Positions 51,717-62,697 of a stretch of DNA of 64,000 nucleotides are shown piece after piece. The DNA lies in NCBI GenBank assembly GCA_011800155.1, contig JAALGH010000011.1, positions 1,054,001-1,118,000 of the forward strand. Reading direction: 5' to 3'. Position 1 is the stretch's first letter. Each line of letters begins with the position of its first letter. The stretch is from Flammulina velutipes. Lineage: Eukaryota > Basidiomycota > Agaricomycetes > Agaricales > Physalacriaceae. A model generated the notes under the pieces. It saw only the letters and a list, made by a program, of their open reading frames with translations. It had not been told where the DNA came from and did no database searches. Both the position numbers and the translations under genes were made by a program.

Positions 51717-52639
51717 ATGGCTTACCGGACGAGATGGTCATTGACAGAGACAAACTATGGACGGCAGAATTTTGGAGGGCGCTGCAGCGTTTGACTGGGG
51801 TACGCATGCGCATGTCATCAGCGTTTCATCCGGAGACAGATGGTTCATCGGAACGTTCCAATAAGTCAATCAACCAGGCGATACGTTTCTTTGTTGACCG
51901 ACAACAAGCTGGTTGGTCAAAGTGTCTCCCACGTGTTAGGTTTGGAATCATGAATACACTGAACGCATCAACTGGATATTCTGGTTTTCAGCTGAAAATG
52001 GGACGTTCACCACGAGTGGTACCTGCCTTGACACCGAACGGACTGTCGAAGAAGGAGCTGACGGCCCGGGAGATCATCGAGCAGTTAAGAATTGACACTA
52101 TGGATGCACAAGATGCGATGATTCGCGCCAAAGTCGACCAAGCACATCAGATCAACAAGACGCGCGCACCTGAACCCAATTTCGCTGTGGGAGATAAGGT
52201 ATGGCTGTCAACTAAGAATAGGCGCCGTCAATACATGTCAAAGAATAAGGGACGGGTGGCAAAGTTTGTATTTCGATATGACGGTCCCTACACGATCTTG
52301 CGGGCTAATGCAGAACTGTCGTCGTATACGTTAGACATTCCTTTATCACCCGAAACGTTTAATACGTTTACGACATCGGACATAAAACCGTGGACTGCCA
52401 ATGATGACGAACTTTTCCCGTCGCGGAAAAGGGACAGACCCGGACCCATCATGACTGCAGAAGGGATAGAGGAGTTTTATATTGACTCAATTATAGATGA
52501 GCGACGCCGTGGGAAGGGTTACCAGTACCTAGTCAGGTGGCTGGGATATGGACCGGATCATGATGAATGGCTACCAGGCAGAGAGGTGGAAGACTGCGAA
52601 GCGTTGGATAAGTGGAAGGCCTCCCGGAAGGGTGACTAA
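51717..52639 (+). mobile_element. 5'-truncated Ty3/gypsy chromovirus (integrase C-terminus plus chromodomain)
   Basis: An open frame of about 300 codons starts inside the integrase core: DRDKLWTAEFWRALQRLTG, the catalytic-Glu region SAFHPETDGSSERSNKSI, the GPY/F-type module (FAVGDKVWLSTKNRR; FRYDGPYTILR), and a C-terminal chromodomain (YQYLVRWLGYGPDHDEWLPG). Gag, protease, reverse transcriptase, RNase H and the first part of integrase are absent. The retained part has no stop codon or frameshift, so truncation is probably fairly recent. The left end abuts the minisatellite at about 51708-51720. Confidence 0.9.
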
Positions 52640-53164
52640 ATTTTTCGGGGTATGGGAGAGTGCAAGCCCATCTTGCAAACTACGTGGCGCACCTGAACCA
52701 CCCGATCACACGCGGCTAACACCGAGAACGTAGATTACCGTATTTAGATTAGACTACTTCTTTACCTCTTTCTTTTATCTAAAACCTGGATCTTTGGCCT
52801 GTTACTTCGGCGTGATTCTCATACCGTGGTTTACTGTTCGTACCTTGTACGAACGTTGATGGTTTTGGTTAAGGAAGGTGGTGATCAAAATTGCCACCAG
52901 AGAACCACTTAAGGGCCGGTTCGTATAAACATTCAGGATATTTCCACCTCTCCGAGCTGAGGAACTCGGGGTGTGTGGCGTCCATTCTGTGAGGATACGC
53001 GGCACGTAGAACACTAAGATGCGAATATACTATCGAACTAAGTAACAAACTGGCAAGTACAGCTACGAACATATTCACTAAAACTAACAAGGACTCTAAG
53101 TAAACGAACGAACGAACGAAAACGAAAGCAGTAACACAGCAAAATATTTAGAATGTCCTCCTCT
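52640..53164. other. Possible 3' LTR / 3' flank of the chromovirus relic
   Basis: A purine-rich GGGGTATGGGAGAG occurs at 52658-52671, followed by TGCAAGCCC, like a polypurine tract next to an LTR start. A CGAA-rich tail (53104-53120) and an ...ACAGCA near 53140 could mark the other end. No second LTR was found, so this is tentative. Confidence 0.35.
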
Positions 53165-55410
53165 CTAGGAATACCGGTGTCCAGCACGAATAGCCTCCTT
53201 CAAGAGAATCTCATCGTACAGATTCTCCTCGGGGTCCTTCCCTTCTCCCTTCGCATCCGCATCGAACGCGTCGATATATGGCTGCATGTTTTCCGTGGCC
53301 CCTTCCCATGTCGCCTCAGCGGACGCGTATCCAAACCATTGCACCAACCACTGATACTGCCGCGCCCCGCTCAACACAAGATGCCGGCGTCCAATGACCT
53401 TCTCTATAACGAAAGCCGCAGGAAACTTGCAAGTTGGTCGAGCACAGTTCTCATCCTTGATCGCCTTGACTGGGTCTAGAGGATAAATCAGAAATCAGTA
53501 GGTAGCTCTGCCAACTAGGTAACGTACGGCGCTCGGGATCCAGACAGGCCGGGCAGAAAAAGTCTTTCCCATTGTGCAGGCGAGGATCGTCCTGCCGCAT
53601 CCCCAGACACCCGGCATGGAACCAACGCGCACATTTCGGGTCATCACATCCCACGAGCTGCAGAATAGATCAGGTCAACCTTCTGCGAGCGTTTCGAGTA
53701 AACTCACATCTTCCGCACCATCAATGACCTTCTCTGGCCACGTCTTGACAAGTGGCGGGCCTTCTGACTTGACCTTGATCTTCCCATGCTTGACTTTAGT
53801 CTTAAGCTTGATAGTGCCAGCCACTTCCTCCTGCTTCGTTCTTTTGGCCGGCCGGACGTTCATCTCGGGTGCCTTCGAGGGCCGCTTACGCAGCCTCTCG
53901 CCAACGGAAGCCTCCCGCGTTGTATTCTCCTGGTATTCCTGTTTGACCTTGAGAATATCCACCTGCGGCTCAGGGCTGGGTTCTCGATTTGGGAGGGGAG
54001 AGCATACAGGGGTTAGCGGGGACGGGGGGCATTCCGTAAGTGAATCGGTTATCATTGTCGAGATTTGCACCTCGTCTATGAAGGACGATGAAGGAGAGGG
54101 CGAGCGTATTGGCTCCGCTGCCTCTGACGGAGGAAGCGCATCGGGGGTATCGGCATTTGGTGTTCCTGGGACTTGCTCGTCGTCGGAAGTATCGAGAGCG
54201 GTCTGCGATAAATGTTGAGGAGCCGATGGGAGAATACTGATGTTCAGCAATTCTTCGTTGTCCGATTCTCCGTCAGGACCTGGACTCTCTGTATGACAAT
54301 ACAGAATAGGAGAGACGCTTCTTTCAGCAGAGAGGCTGAACGAATCGTGTTCCTTGTCCGTTGGGTCGACATTTGAAGACGGCGTGGCAGGAAGATCAGC
54401 GGGAGAGCAGATGGTAGCTTCTATGATACCGTCACCACCAGTCGCAAGTCGTCGCAAGGAGGTGATCGTACCGTCTGGTGTGGGCTCCTTCTGAAAAATG
54501 CTATATCCTTGTCGTCCTGCGTAAGATAGATCAGGTCGAAAGATTGAGGCTAAGATTAGGCAGTGAGTCTCCTCCTGTACGTCAAATGCAGGGAACGCAC
54601 CTTCGTGGATTCGAGGACGCTTATCTATAGAGTGCATGAGTGAAAGGTTCAAAATATAAGACCAATCATAAGACCTTGGTGAGGAGACCATGTCGCTGCG
54701 CTGAGTGTGGCTTCGACGAAGGGATCCGAGCTTCCCCTTCTACCTTTCCATGATGAACCCGCCGAGACCATTGTGACATCCCCCGTATCTTCGTCGGCGT
54801 CGCGCGCGATAGGGGCCCATTTAATAGGACTGACGGCCATTTCATGGGTCACTGCGGGTGATCGCACTCGCGGAGAAACTGAACCATCGTCAGTAAACAT
54901 TGAATAGATGAAGCAGAAGGACACACGATTTGCTTCTGGATCTTTGAGCTGCTCCAACATTTCCCTTACGGCAAAGTCGAGCGAAGTGACTTTTCCTTCC
55001 AGCGCGTCCAACGATTTCAACCGACTCGCAACCTTTGAGGCCGCGTCAATCTGCATCTTGTGCGATTGCTGCATGGCGATGGCAAGCTGCTTGTACGATT
55101 CCTCGGATTGTTTTTGCAACTCGGCGAGGTGCGCTTTGACGATAATCTCGTGGTGGTGTAGCAAAAGTCGAGTCTGGTCCTCCAAGATCGCGTGAACACG
55201 AGAAGAGACGTTATTTTCGAGGATTCGGAAGTTGTCAGCGGTGTTCTGAGCGACTGGGAAAACGCCTGGCTGGGGTGGGTACTGAGGCGCCACTGCCGAC
55301 GGGACGCGTGCCGCCACAGGGGTACTTCCGACAGGCTGACGCGTAGCGCGAGACGTTCCAGCGACAGGCGGAAAATAATGGTTAATGTTTAGCGAATTGG
55401 GAGTCGACAT
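53165..55410 (-). CDS. PHD-finger and chromodomain protein
   Basis: Probable chromatin reader. ATG at 55410 (MSTPNSLNINHYFPP). The N-terminal part has an Ala/Pro-rich segment and a long coiled coil (about residues 60-150, HHHEIIVKAHLAELQKQSEE, VTSLDFAVREMLEQL). The middle is long, acidic and Ser/Pro-rich, with basic patches (LRKRPSKAPEMNVRPAKRTK). A PHD finger follows (VGCDDPKCARWFHAGCLGM ... FFCPACLDPE). A C-terminal chromodomain-like segment ends the protein (YQWLVQWFGYASAEATWEG). The stop is at 53165. Several short introns. The chromodomain resembles, but is not a copy of, that of the adjacent chromovirus. Confidence 0.8.
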
Positions 55411-55794
55411 GGTGGTTAGTGTCCAAGCGCGACGCGTCCACAAGGACAAACAACGCCTCTGTTGGTTCAAATTTCAAACACAGAAAATAGCGCTCTTCAA
55501 TATGCTCCCAATTTCTTAAAAAAAGAATAACTTACAAGGCATTGTCAATGTATTTAACGACACATCAAGATTCAGACATCGAGCTGCGCCACATTGCAAT
55601 CACCCACGTGCCTTTCGGCAAATTGCGAAACGATCAACGCGCTTCAGGCATACCTTACTTTGAACCTTGTCATCAGCCATCTCCTATAGAGGCGTTCACA
55701 GGATGGATGCATTACGCGAACGCCCGAAGTGTACATCCCTACCTCGTTTTAGCAGCCTGCACAATGTGTACGTACACCAACAACCAGCGTACTA
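55411..55794. other. Intergenic region
   Basis: 5' flanks of the PHD gene and of the pseudogene to the right. GCGCCACA octamer at 55586-55593. No gene supported. Confidence 0.4.
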
Positions 55795-57235
55795 ATGGAC
55801 ATCCAAGTGGATGATATACTTCGTCGCCTAAATGAACTGCTATTCCCGTGTATCACAGAAACTCTTGATCAATGTGCTGGGTGTGTTATGCATCATTCAA
55901 ACTAAACACTTTCTTTGAATTCTTGGAAATTTCACAGGTGGCTCTACGCTGATGGCAGACGTGGTGACTTTTTCCCGTCGCCATACAAGATGCCCAACCT
56001 GCTAAACTAGCAGTAATCAGGTATATGAAAATTGAATGGCACTCTGAACGATTGCAACTTCCAGCTATATGGATGGTAAGTCCTCGATATTCCTGGGCGC
56101 ACAATTTATCTCAATACGAGTAGCCTCAAAATCCGACTGTCAAGGCTTTGAACGGCTCTACACTTGACTACGGCATAAGCACCATGACCGCACCAATACG
56201 TTCTATTCTTGAACCTCTCGCGGCTCCTGCTTTGGCCGAACGTTACATGGACGGCGCCTCTACAAGTCCTGACCTTTGCCTGCAAAGATATAGAACGTCG
56301 CCTCATTTCTACTCTAATGGAAATGTTTTTCGCAAAATCGAAACAGCATACAAGATCGAGGACGAGTTGATGGCTCCTTGTGAGGCTACTGTGGCGCCTC
56401 TGATGAGCTATTCGGGCGGAGAACATCTAGCGCACTATGCTGTCTCTGGCATGTTTTATGGATGTTGGTTGTCGTCGTAAGCATTCAAATCATGAATTTA
56501 ACAAGAAAATCAAAATAATGTTGAGCAGCCAGACGAAGTACCACCTTCCGGCATCGTTTAGGGCTCCCGAGGACCAGCGCGATCTGGATTTCTCTGTCCT
56601 CGCACATCCTCAAAGTTCAGCTTGTTGCACATTTCCTACGAACGAAACGTCTTGGACATCATCCTTGAGACACTACCGGTATCATAGTGAGTGTATTCCT
56701 TCACCATCGAATTTTGTAGTTAATGTTTTCTCCAGCACATTTGCGCCACACCCGGGCTCACCCTCAGTGTTGCCGTCCGCGATTCAGAGTCGGATGATGA
56801 TCCCGATTCACATTCACCAGCTTCTTTGGTGACGTTACCTTGGGATGCACATCCACTTGAAGAGGGCCAACGCACGCTCACCTCATACTTCAAGTCACTT
56901 GAGCTGATCACGAAGCTTCAGCGTTAGATTTCGGGTTCTGAGCCATTGGAGATTTCGATGTGGTGTGTCTTGTACGGAATGGTGTAGACAGTTCGCGGGG
57001 ATGGGCCTGCGCGCATTATCCTCAATGGGATGGCAACGAATGTTGTTGGCAGTTAGTGTCAGAAAACGCGACACAGGATGCACGAAGAGGCTTTTTTTCT
57101 GCCACGGTTTGGATATGTGATCCGTCTTGTAGGGACATTGCTGGCACTACGAAGGCATGCATGGGAGGGGAGGTTGAGGTGAACCCGGCGGGACGGCCGG
57201 CGCAATGTGGGCGGGATGTTCTTCTAAAGAGATGA
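55795..57235 (+). pseudogene. Decayed copy of the large orphan family (copy P)
   Basis: Collinear with the intact gene at 59078-62145. It starts MDIQVDDILRRLNELL (STQEKRTLRRLNKLL in the intact copy). Further matches are WLYADG, SERLQLPAIWM, STMTAPIRSILEPL, CEATVAPLMSYSGGEH and FSVLAHPQSS. It then jumps directly to ERNVLDIILETLP, deleting the middle of the gene. A frameshift occurs at about 56800 within the PWDAHPLEEGQRTLTSYF region. The rest (HEEAFFLPRFGYVIRL ... LRRHAWEG) is broken by stops. Confidence 0.8.
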
Positions 57236-57449
57236 ATTCGAAAACTATAATTTTTTCTTCTCACATTGGGTACTGCATGGAAAATTGTGTACGTACTCAT
57301 ATATCGTGTTAGGTCTATGCACGGTAACCATAGAAATGTCTAGTTCGTATGTTACATAGGTTTCGAGCTGTACATTGGCAATGGTTGATGCGAGTTTGCT
57401 GATATCAGGGTCACGCCACGTCTCTTGATCTCTCACTATCACTACAGAA

Positions 57450-58823
57450 ATGGCTTCATTTCTTCCTCTGGAACTCCTGGAAAATGTCATCGGCGAAAAC
57501 GCTGACGATTTCAAGTCCATCCATTTCGCTTCACGTGTCTCTAAATCTTGGAGAGCAGCATCTCTACGCCATCTCTTCTCCCGCGCGAGTTTTCACTGTA
57601 AAGCCGACTTTCGTCGCTGGCAAACCATCGGGGAATGTCTTCCACACGTCCCGAAATATGTTCGACACGTCCACTTCTCGCTCGGGCCCTGGAATTACAA
57701 CAAACGCACCCGTCCTGCCGCCAATATGCCTTCACAGTCCTGGGGAAGCCTTATCTTCCTTCCTCTCACGTTCTTTGGGCTGGGAGGAGCCCCAAAAGAG
57801 GACGACACCTTCATCGACTATGATTTTCCTGGGGACTACGAATTCCCTCTCTCCATCCCAGTGATGCCCAACGCCACGAAGCTCACATGGAATCAACACG
57901 AACGGCACATTGTGTGTAACAGCAGAAGCGAGAATGCGGAGCGTTTTATGCGTTCATTCCCATCCATTCGCACCTTCCACTACCATGACTCGCATAATGG
58001 TGTTTTTGAGCTACAACATATACTCAGCTTCTTCCCTTTACTGAAGAGTTGCCTACTTCTCTCCGTCAGCGACGAGGCACCTGCCGGGGGCTTCGAGACA
58101 TATACGTTCTCTGGGAACCTATCTCACCTCAAAGAGTTGAAGCTTTCCGAGTCCTCGATGCTCATGGATTGGATGACCGACGAGCTCATTCAAGTTTCGC
58201 CTCCTCCCATCCGGAAATTTGCCATTGATTGCGGACCAATCCCCTTCACTCGGGATGGATTTTCTGATTTCCTCGACAGAATTTCGCCTACCTTGGAAGA
58301 ACTGTCGCTTGAATCACACTCTGGCTCAGGCCTAGATTGTGTGTATCTTCATACGAATTTAATATCACCACACTCACGCCTTCGAACAGATAGCTGGAGA
58401 GATCAGGCTCCCAACTTTCTGCCGCATACCATGTTCCCAAACCTCCATGCTATGGCCTTCAAACTATCTTTCTACAATCCATCAGATCTACAGGCCTCGC
58501 TAAAATGGACAGCAGAAACTCTGCGAATCTTCCCCCCGTCTCCTAAGGTGGCCTCAATAGCCTTCTCCGTCTATGTTAGCGACCCGCAAGACATCGCACA
58601 CAAAATGTTCCGCGTCTCTCATTGGGACGCACTGACCGGAAATACCTCCCGTTGGCCCGCTCTGAATACATTTTCTTTGGAGATCCTCATGGAGTACGAA
58701 TTCGAAGCAGAGGAGAAGACTCAAGGAGAGAGAGCGATACGCCAAAATCTGGCCGTTATGGGTCCAAAGCTTGTTGTTTACTGGAGTACGTCTTATTCCG
58801 GTTTACTAGGAACAGCAAGCTGA
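57450..58823 (+). CDS. F-box-like leucine-rich protein, different family
   Basis: ATG at 57450 (MASFLPLELLENVIGE). An F-box-like N-terminus (LPLELLENVIGENADDFKSI, then SRVSKSWRAASLRHLFSRAS) is followed by about 400 residues with irregular leucine-rich repeats (LSHLKELKLSESS; ISPTLEELSLES; SLEILMEYEFE). It lacks the CTKC and SLW end motifs of copies A-G and is a separate lineage. Written as one exon ending GLLGTAS. Splicing at TGGA|gtacgt (58785) to tatag (58850) would give an alternative end, YWSSSL, at 58864. Probably an SCF adaptor. Confidence 0.75.
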   Translation: MASFLPLELLENVIGENADDFKSIHFASRVSKSWRAASLRHLFSRASFHCKADFRRWQTIGECLPHVPKYVRHVHFSLGPWNYNKRTRPAANMPSQSWGSLIFLPLTFFGLGGAPKEDDTFIDYDFPGDYEFPLSIPVMPNATKLTWNQHERHIVCNSRSENAERFMRSFPSIRTFHYHDSHNGVFELQHILSFFPLLKSCLLLSVSDEAPAGGFETYTFSGNLSHLKELKLSESSMLMDWMTDELIQVSPPPIRKFAIDCGPIPFTRDGFSDFLDRISPTLEELSLESHSGSGLDCVYLHTNLISPHSRLRTDSWRDQAPNFLPHTMFPNLHAMAFKLSFYNPSDLQASLKWTAETLRIFPPSPKVASIAFSVYVSDPQDIAHKMFRVSHWDALTGNTSRWPALNTFSLEILMEYEFEAEEKTQGERAIRQNLAVMGPKLVVYWSTSYSGLLGTAS

Positions 58824-59077
58824 CTCTCTGGCAAGCTCTTCCTCCTATAGGTTCATCCCTATAGTCGTAGTGGCCCTACTTGTACGACCGCGATACGAAG
58901 GACGAATAGCCTAGTGTCTTCTTTCAAAGCGGAAAGTCTGAAAATTTTAATACTGTATCCAAACCCGCAACTGGACCTGTATACGCATCGACACAACACG
59001 ATCTAGGTCGTATGAAAATAACACCTACTATTCATCCAATTTACGTTGGATGATAAAGGGCAATACTTATACTTATA

Positions 59078-62000
59078 CTACCCTCGGAAGATTGCATACA
59101 AATCCTCCATAAGCACATTTTGGCCACACTGCTCTAACAAAGCCTCCAGTTTCACCTTGACTTCCCATGCATGTCTTCTTAACTCCATCAATATTCCCGC
59201 GAACTGAAGTACATGTGCAGTGCGTGGAAGAAGAAACATCTCCTCATGGGAGGCAAATGTTGTGATTTCCGACATCAACTGCCACCGTGACGAAAAACGG
59301 TTCCATTCGGGATAGTGCGCAATAACGCGGACCCCAGCTGTTGAATAGAGGATACCATGTAAGACACACCACGGTGGGATAGCTTCCGGCTGAGAATTAG
59401 GCGTCCGATTGTGAAGTTCAATGAATAGGTTCAGTGTCCACTCAAAGTATGACGTGATCATACGCTGGCCTTCGTCAAAGGGACGTGCATCCCAAGGTAA
59501 CGCTACCAAGAGAGTCGGAGAATTAGAATCCGGGACACTGCCCATCATCATCCGACTTTGGATCGCAAGCGGTAGAGTAGATGGTGAGCCTGGATGTGGC
59601 GCGTATGTACTAGAGAAACAGATGACTTTAGTATCCATATTGATTAACCAAGATAGGCGCTCACTGTGATACCTGACAATCTGGGAACTCGAAGAAAGCG
59701 GGCAACGTCTCAAGCATGATGTTCAGCACATTTCGTTCGTAGGAGATGGGAGACAAGTGAGTGAGCAACACTCGGAATGCTCGTGGTGCCAAGTCGAGGT
59801 TCAGGCTAGTATCCACATCAGGATAGATACGCGGAACGGAAACGATACTAGATGTTTCACTGCACTCAGCGTAGCCCATATCAATGGCATAGTCCAGAGC
59901 GCCTTTGAGGTGCATATCAAATGCGCGACGAAGAGTGTTTAAGCCATCCCAAGAGACATCATCATCGGACTCAGAGAACTGGATTGATCATTAATATACA
60001 TCAATCACCACACACGAAATATAGAAAGCCACATACCAGCCATTGTTTCGGTGTTGCCAGAAATAGACGCCGACTCATTATTGCTCTACGTATGTCGTAG
60101 GCTCGGGCTTGGGGTAAGCGAGCTCTGGATAAACAACGGGGTTTGGTGAACAGTTCCCATCGATTTCTTAGAAATGAGTATGAAACCAGAAATCATCAGA
60201 AGAACATACCCCACTTCGGGTTCATCGCGCATGGCATTATGTACATCAGGCGCTCTTCGTCTTTCCCGGAAGCAAACGTATGACTCGGGCTCTATCCTAT
60301 GCGCTGAAATCAATCATAGAATCAGCACACTGAATAAAAGAAGCTCACCAGGCATTTTCTTCCAAACAGACAGAGTGGAGCCAATCTTCGACAAAATTAA
60401 CTAGTTCTGGGTCTGGTGAAAATTCAAGTTCCTTGATAACATCCTCCTCTCCACCCTCTTCGTCCTCTTTGTTTCCTTTATGCTCTTCCGCCACTTTGGC
60501 CACTTCGTCTTTGTCCTCGTCTCCGTCTTCTTCGTCTCCGTCTCCGTCTTCGTCGTCATCTTCGTCCACTTCCTTGTTCTCCCCCTTCTTGCCTACTTCA
60601 GCTACTTCGTCTTCTTCGTCTGCGTCCTCCTCTGCTTCGACCTCTTCTTCGTCTTCGTCTTCGTCCTCTTCGTCGTCGTCCTCCGCGCAGCAATATAAAG
60701 CCCATTTTGAGTCATTGCTCATCTGGCTTATCACACTCGGGGACGTCCTTACCATGTAGGTCGGCCCCATGATATGGTCATCTAGTTCGCTGGAGACCTG
60801 AACGATATCCTGAGGGAAATGTACGTCGTCCCAAAGCGATGCCAATCGATGAACATGCTTTTGCACAGTGAGAAGGGCCACAACCATCCTCGTTCGACTC
60901 TCGGACCAGGCTGCAAAGTCTACGTTGTCTTCATCGACCACCGACGGAAAGTCAAAAGTATCGACGACCAACGAAACATAGTCCAGGTTATCAGTCAGAA
61001 AATGGGCAACAATGTGGAGGTGCCGTGCGTCGTAGATGACGCCGAAGATGATGGCGTAGTCGGGGAGGGGCGGGCACTGAGAGGAATGGTGATGATGAAT
61101 TCGCCATGTCGCCAGGAGAATATCTAAGTTCGGCTTAGCGTGGGCGGCCAGGGCGCGAACAATAGGTGTGATTGTCGTTGGGTTGTCTCCACTGGAATCC
61201 CAACCCCGTGGGCCCTTCATCGCCATGCATATAGCAGGATGCGTGAATGTGATACCAAGAGCTGCGTCCCGGATTTTATTTTGGAAGAATGACGAGCTTT
61301 GGGGATATGGAAGGACTGCAAAATCCAGCTTATGCTGCACTTGGGGAACTTCCAACGATGTGGGAAGATAATAATTTGGTTGGCTGTTCAGAATTATATC
61401 AACACAGTTTGACATGATTATTTAGATTCTTACAGTGTGAGCCAACATCCAGGGATACCAGAGAAAATCCCTGACACAACATAGCTCGCTGAATGTTCCC
61501 CGCCGGTATAAGTCATCAGTGGCGCTACAGTAGCTTCGCAAGGAGAAATCAATTCGTCTTCGATGTCATAAGTCATTTGGACTTCGTGAAAGCCTTGTAT
61601 GTTATCATGTTTGAAGTGTGGTTCGGTTCGATATGTTTGCAAGCAGAAATCAGGACTGGGAGCAAAGCCGTCCTCCTGCAAGTAACGTTCGGCGAGAGCG
61701 GAACGTGTAATCGAGTCGACGATGTGGCGGATTGGGGCTGTCATGTGGTTGATGCTGTAAACATTCGCGGAATCGTTCAAGAAAGGAGCTATTTTGGAAT
61801 CTGTAGGCTGTTCACGTATAAGAAGATGAGCTGTGCATCGACGATGTTGAGCACTTACGACCCATGTGGTTGGAAGCTCCAATCGTTCCGAACGCCACCC
61901 GCCCCGCATACGCTCAATAAAAGCTAGCTTGGAAGATAGTATTTCATCTTCAGCCATAATGTGGTCGCCAACGTCGAGTCTGCCATCAATATCAATGTAG

Positions 62001-62145
62001 AGCCACCTAGAGAAATATCGACGTTCAAGAAGGTATAAAATGTCGTGGAACAAAAACAAACACACCTTGGTTGATGATTTTTTGTCACATAGAAAGATAA
62101 TAGCTTATTCAGGCGACGAAGTGTGCGTTTCTCTTGCGTGCTCAT
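59078..62145 (-). CDS. Large multi-exon orphan protein with an acidic insert (copy Q)
   Basis: Function not recognised. ATG at 62145 (MSTQEKRTLRRLNKLLSFYV). Exons were joined by frame and by comparison with copies P and R: WLYIDIDGRLDVGDHIMAED, MTAPIRHIVDSITRSALAER, CEATVAPLMTYTGGEHSASY, PNYYLPTSLEVPQVQHKLDF, and ALAAHAKPNLDILLATWR. Next is a poly-Asp/Glu tract of about 85 residues (60433-60690), then FSPDPELVNFVEDWLHSVCL and WIEPESYVCFRERRRAPDV. The last part reads LPQARAYDIRRAIMSRR, SSIVSVPRIYPDVDTSLNLD, ISYERNVLNIMLETLPAFFE, LLVALPWDARPFDEGQRMIT and LRRHAWEVKVKLEALLEQ. The stop is at 59078. Treating it as one gene rests on the collinear paralogues. Confidence 0.65.
60433..60690 (-). repeat. 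Acidic low-complexity tract within copy Q
   Basis: GAA/GAC/GAG-rich imperfect triplets (on the minus strand) encode a run of Asp and Glu with a few Lys, Val and Gly. The opposite strand reads as Ser-rich frames, which are shadows. Confidence 0.8.
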
Positions 62146-62697
62146 TGCGTCAGGACGAGAGTGTGTTTTGTCCAACGGATGGCTCTGTACGTACAGAGCG
62201 TGAGCATGCTCTCAGCACGAGGTAAGAACGCGCGGGTAGCATACGTGCGGTTCGTGCGAGAGTGCCATCATGAGTCTGGAATTACGCCATGTCCCAGCTG
62301 GCCTTTGGACGTTTGAAACCGTATTGTTGAGATCTTCTCCTCCATGTTGGCATGGGAGAAAGATCTGAGATGCCCGAACAAAGTAGGTCTCTGAAAATCT
62401 GTACGTGTAACGTCAGTACTTCGAGCTTATAGAGCATAAGGTAAAAGAAGATAAGTTGTAAGTATGCGTACGCATGGGTAGGTAGTGGTAGTATCTGGTA
62501 GTATGTACTTGCATGAAAGTCCGGTACTCGGACCGATGATGTCAACCAGTCAATAACCAACGTTCAAACTTCATGATCACATTGACACAGACGTAGAGCA
62601 CCTCAGCTCTCAGAGACTACAACGCACAGAGCAATAGGATTCAAAATGTATAAATTGTATCATGCACCGATAAAATTTGAGAATCCATGCACCAATT
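62146..62697. other. Intergenic region between copies Q and R
   Basis: No gene seen. Contains short GTA/GGTAGT-rich tracts near 62480-62510. Confidence 0.4.

Noticed and set aside
60433..60759. Ser-rich plus-strand frame
   Set aside because: Antisense of the Asp/Glu triplet tract in copy Q.
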